From NCBI RefSeq assembly GCF_013178945.1, contig NZ_JABFDM010000005.1, positions 417,342 to 481,341 on the forward strand: a DNA stretch of 64,000 bases. The letters are read 5' to 3'. Both the position numbers and the translations under genes were made by a program. The DNA comes from Bradyrhizobium aeschynomenes. Its GTDB lineage: Bacteria > Pseudomonadota > Alphaproteobacteria > Rhizobiales > Xanthobacteraceae. Positions 63,791-64,000 of the stretch are shown here, one piece after another; position 1 is the first letter of the stretch, and every line of letters begins with the position of its first letter. A model generated the notes under the pieces. It ran no database searches. It was not told the DNA's origin and saw only the letters and a program-made list of their open reading frames with translations.

Positions 63791-64000
63791 GCCAGCGATG
63801 AAGCGGCGTCGAGAGAGATGGTCTGCGGTGAACCCTCCTGTGCGGCCGCCACGGCGGTCGCGGTCGCCGATTTGACGCGCAGTTTCTGCCGAACCCAGTC
63901 AGGTCAAGCGGATGCGGACTTCATCTCGCGGTGTGTCGCTGCGCAAGGCGTTGTCGGCTTTCGGCGAAACGCGTCGTTCACATTCCCCGCGTCGCCAGCA
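63791..64000. other. Right edge
   Basis: Apart from the extension of the Tat-like frame I see no supported gene in the last 210 bases. Confidence 0.4.

Overview
The window is GC-rich alphaproteobacterial chromosome, most likely Bradyrhizobium or a close relative in the same family. The evidence is the recA, gcv and alaS gene sequences, a GAAC-N7-GAAC SOS box of the alphaproteobacterial type in front of recA, a complete oxalate and formate oxidation gene set, and several families of short intergenic palindromic repeats of the kind common in Bradyrhizobium. Strong codon bias keeps very long false frames open opposite the real genes. I see no prophage, insertion sequence, CRISPR array, rRNA or tRNA.

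Left third (1-20 kb) is mixed accessory and housekeeping material. It holds a TetR regulator divergent from a carotenoid cleavage oxygenase, whose operator is repeated in front of a nearby membrane-protein operon (740-1900). Next come a lysine-rich DUF6321-like protein and a SET-domain lysine methyltransferase with its own histone-H1-like tail, an MmyB-like XRE regulator divergent from small membrane proteins and a SAM methyltransferase, a DsbA/FrnE oxidoreductase, an HD-GYP protein, a secreted caspase-like protein, a PQQ dehydrogenase with a C-terminal membrane anchor, and a run of small zinc-ribbon and DUF proteins.

The centre (21-31 kb) is core genome: recA with its SOS box, the glycine cleavage operon gcvT-gcvH-gcvP behind a tandem glycine riboswitch, then alaS and a cyclic-nucleotide-gated K+ channel that follows it after 2 bp. 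The 31-38 kb region is an NAD-dependent formate dehydrogenase operon (fdsG-fdsB-fdsA-fdhD-fdsD) with a divergent LysR regulator. The 38-45 kb region holds a monooxygenase-like protein, an isoprenylcysteine methyltransferase-like membrane protein, a multi-PAS sensor kinase, a cation diffusion facilitator and a quinone oxidoreductase.

The right third (45-62 kb) is an oxalate catabolism region. It contains two OxlT-type MFS carriers, a tripartite tricarboxylate transporter (tctCBA order), formyl-CoA:oxalate CoA-transferase (frc), oxalyl-CoA decarboxylase (oxc), a GntR regulator, a fused NDP-forming acyl-CoA synthetase and an IclR regulator. With the formate dehydrogenase these genes make a full route: oxalate uptake, activation to oxalyl-CoA, decarboxylation to formyl-CoA, release of formate, and oxidation to CO2 with NADH production.

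The most interesting feature is a 17-bp palindrome (about TGGYATNNNNRTATGCCA in shape, for example TGGCATACCAGATGCCA). It recurs in front of gntR-oxc-frc, the acyl-CoA synthetase, both OxlT genes, a CBS-domain gene and a 45-residue gene at 52122-52259. This looks like one GntR-controlled oxalate regulon with two members of unknown role. The second candidate for new biology is the SET methyltransferase beside a histone-tail-like protein.
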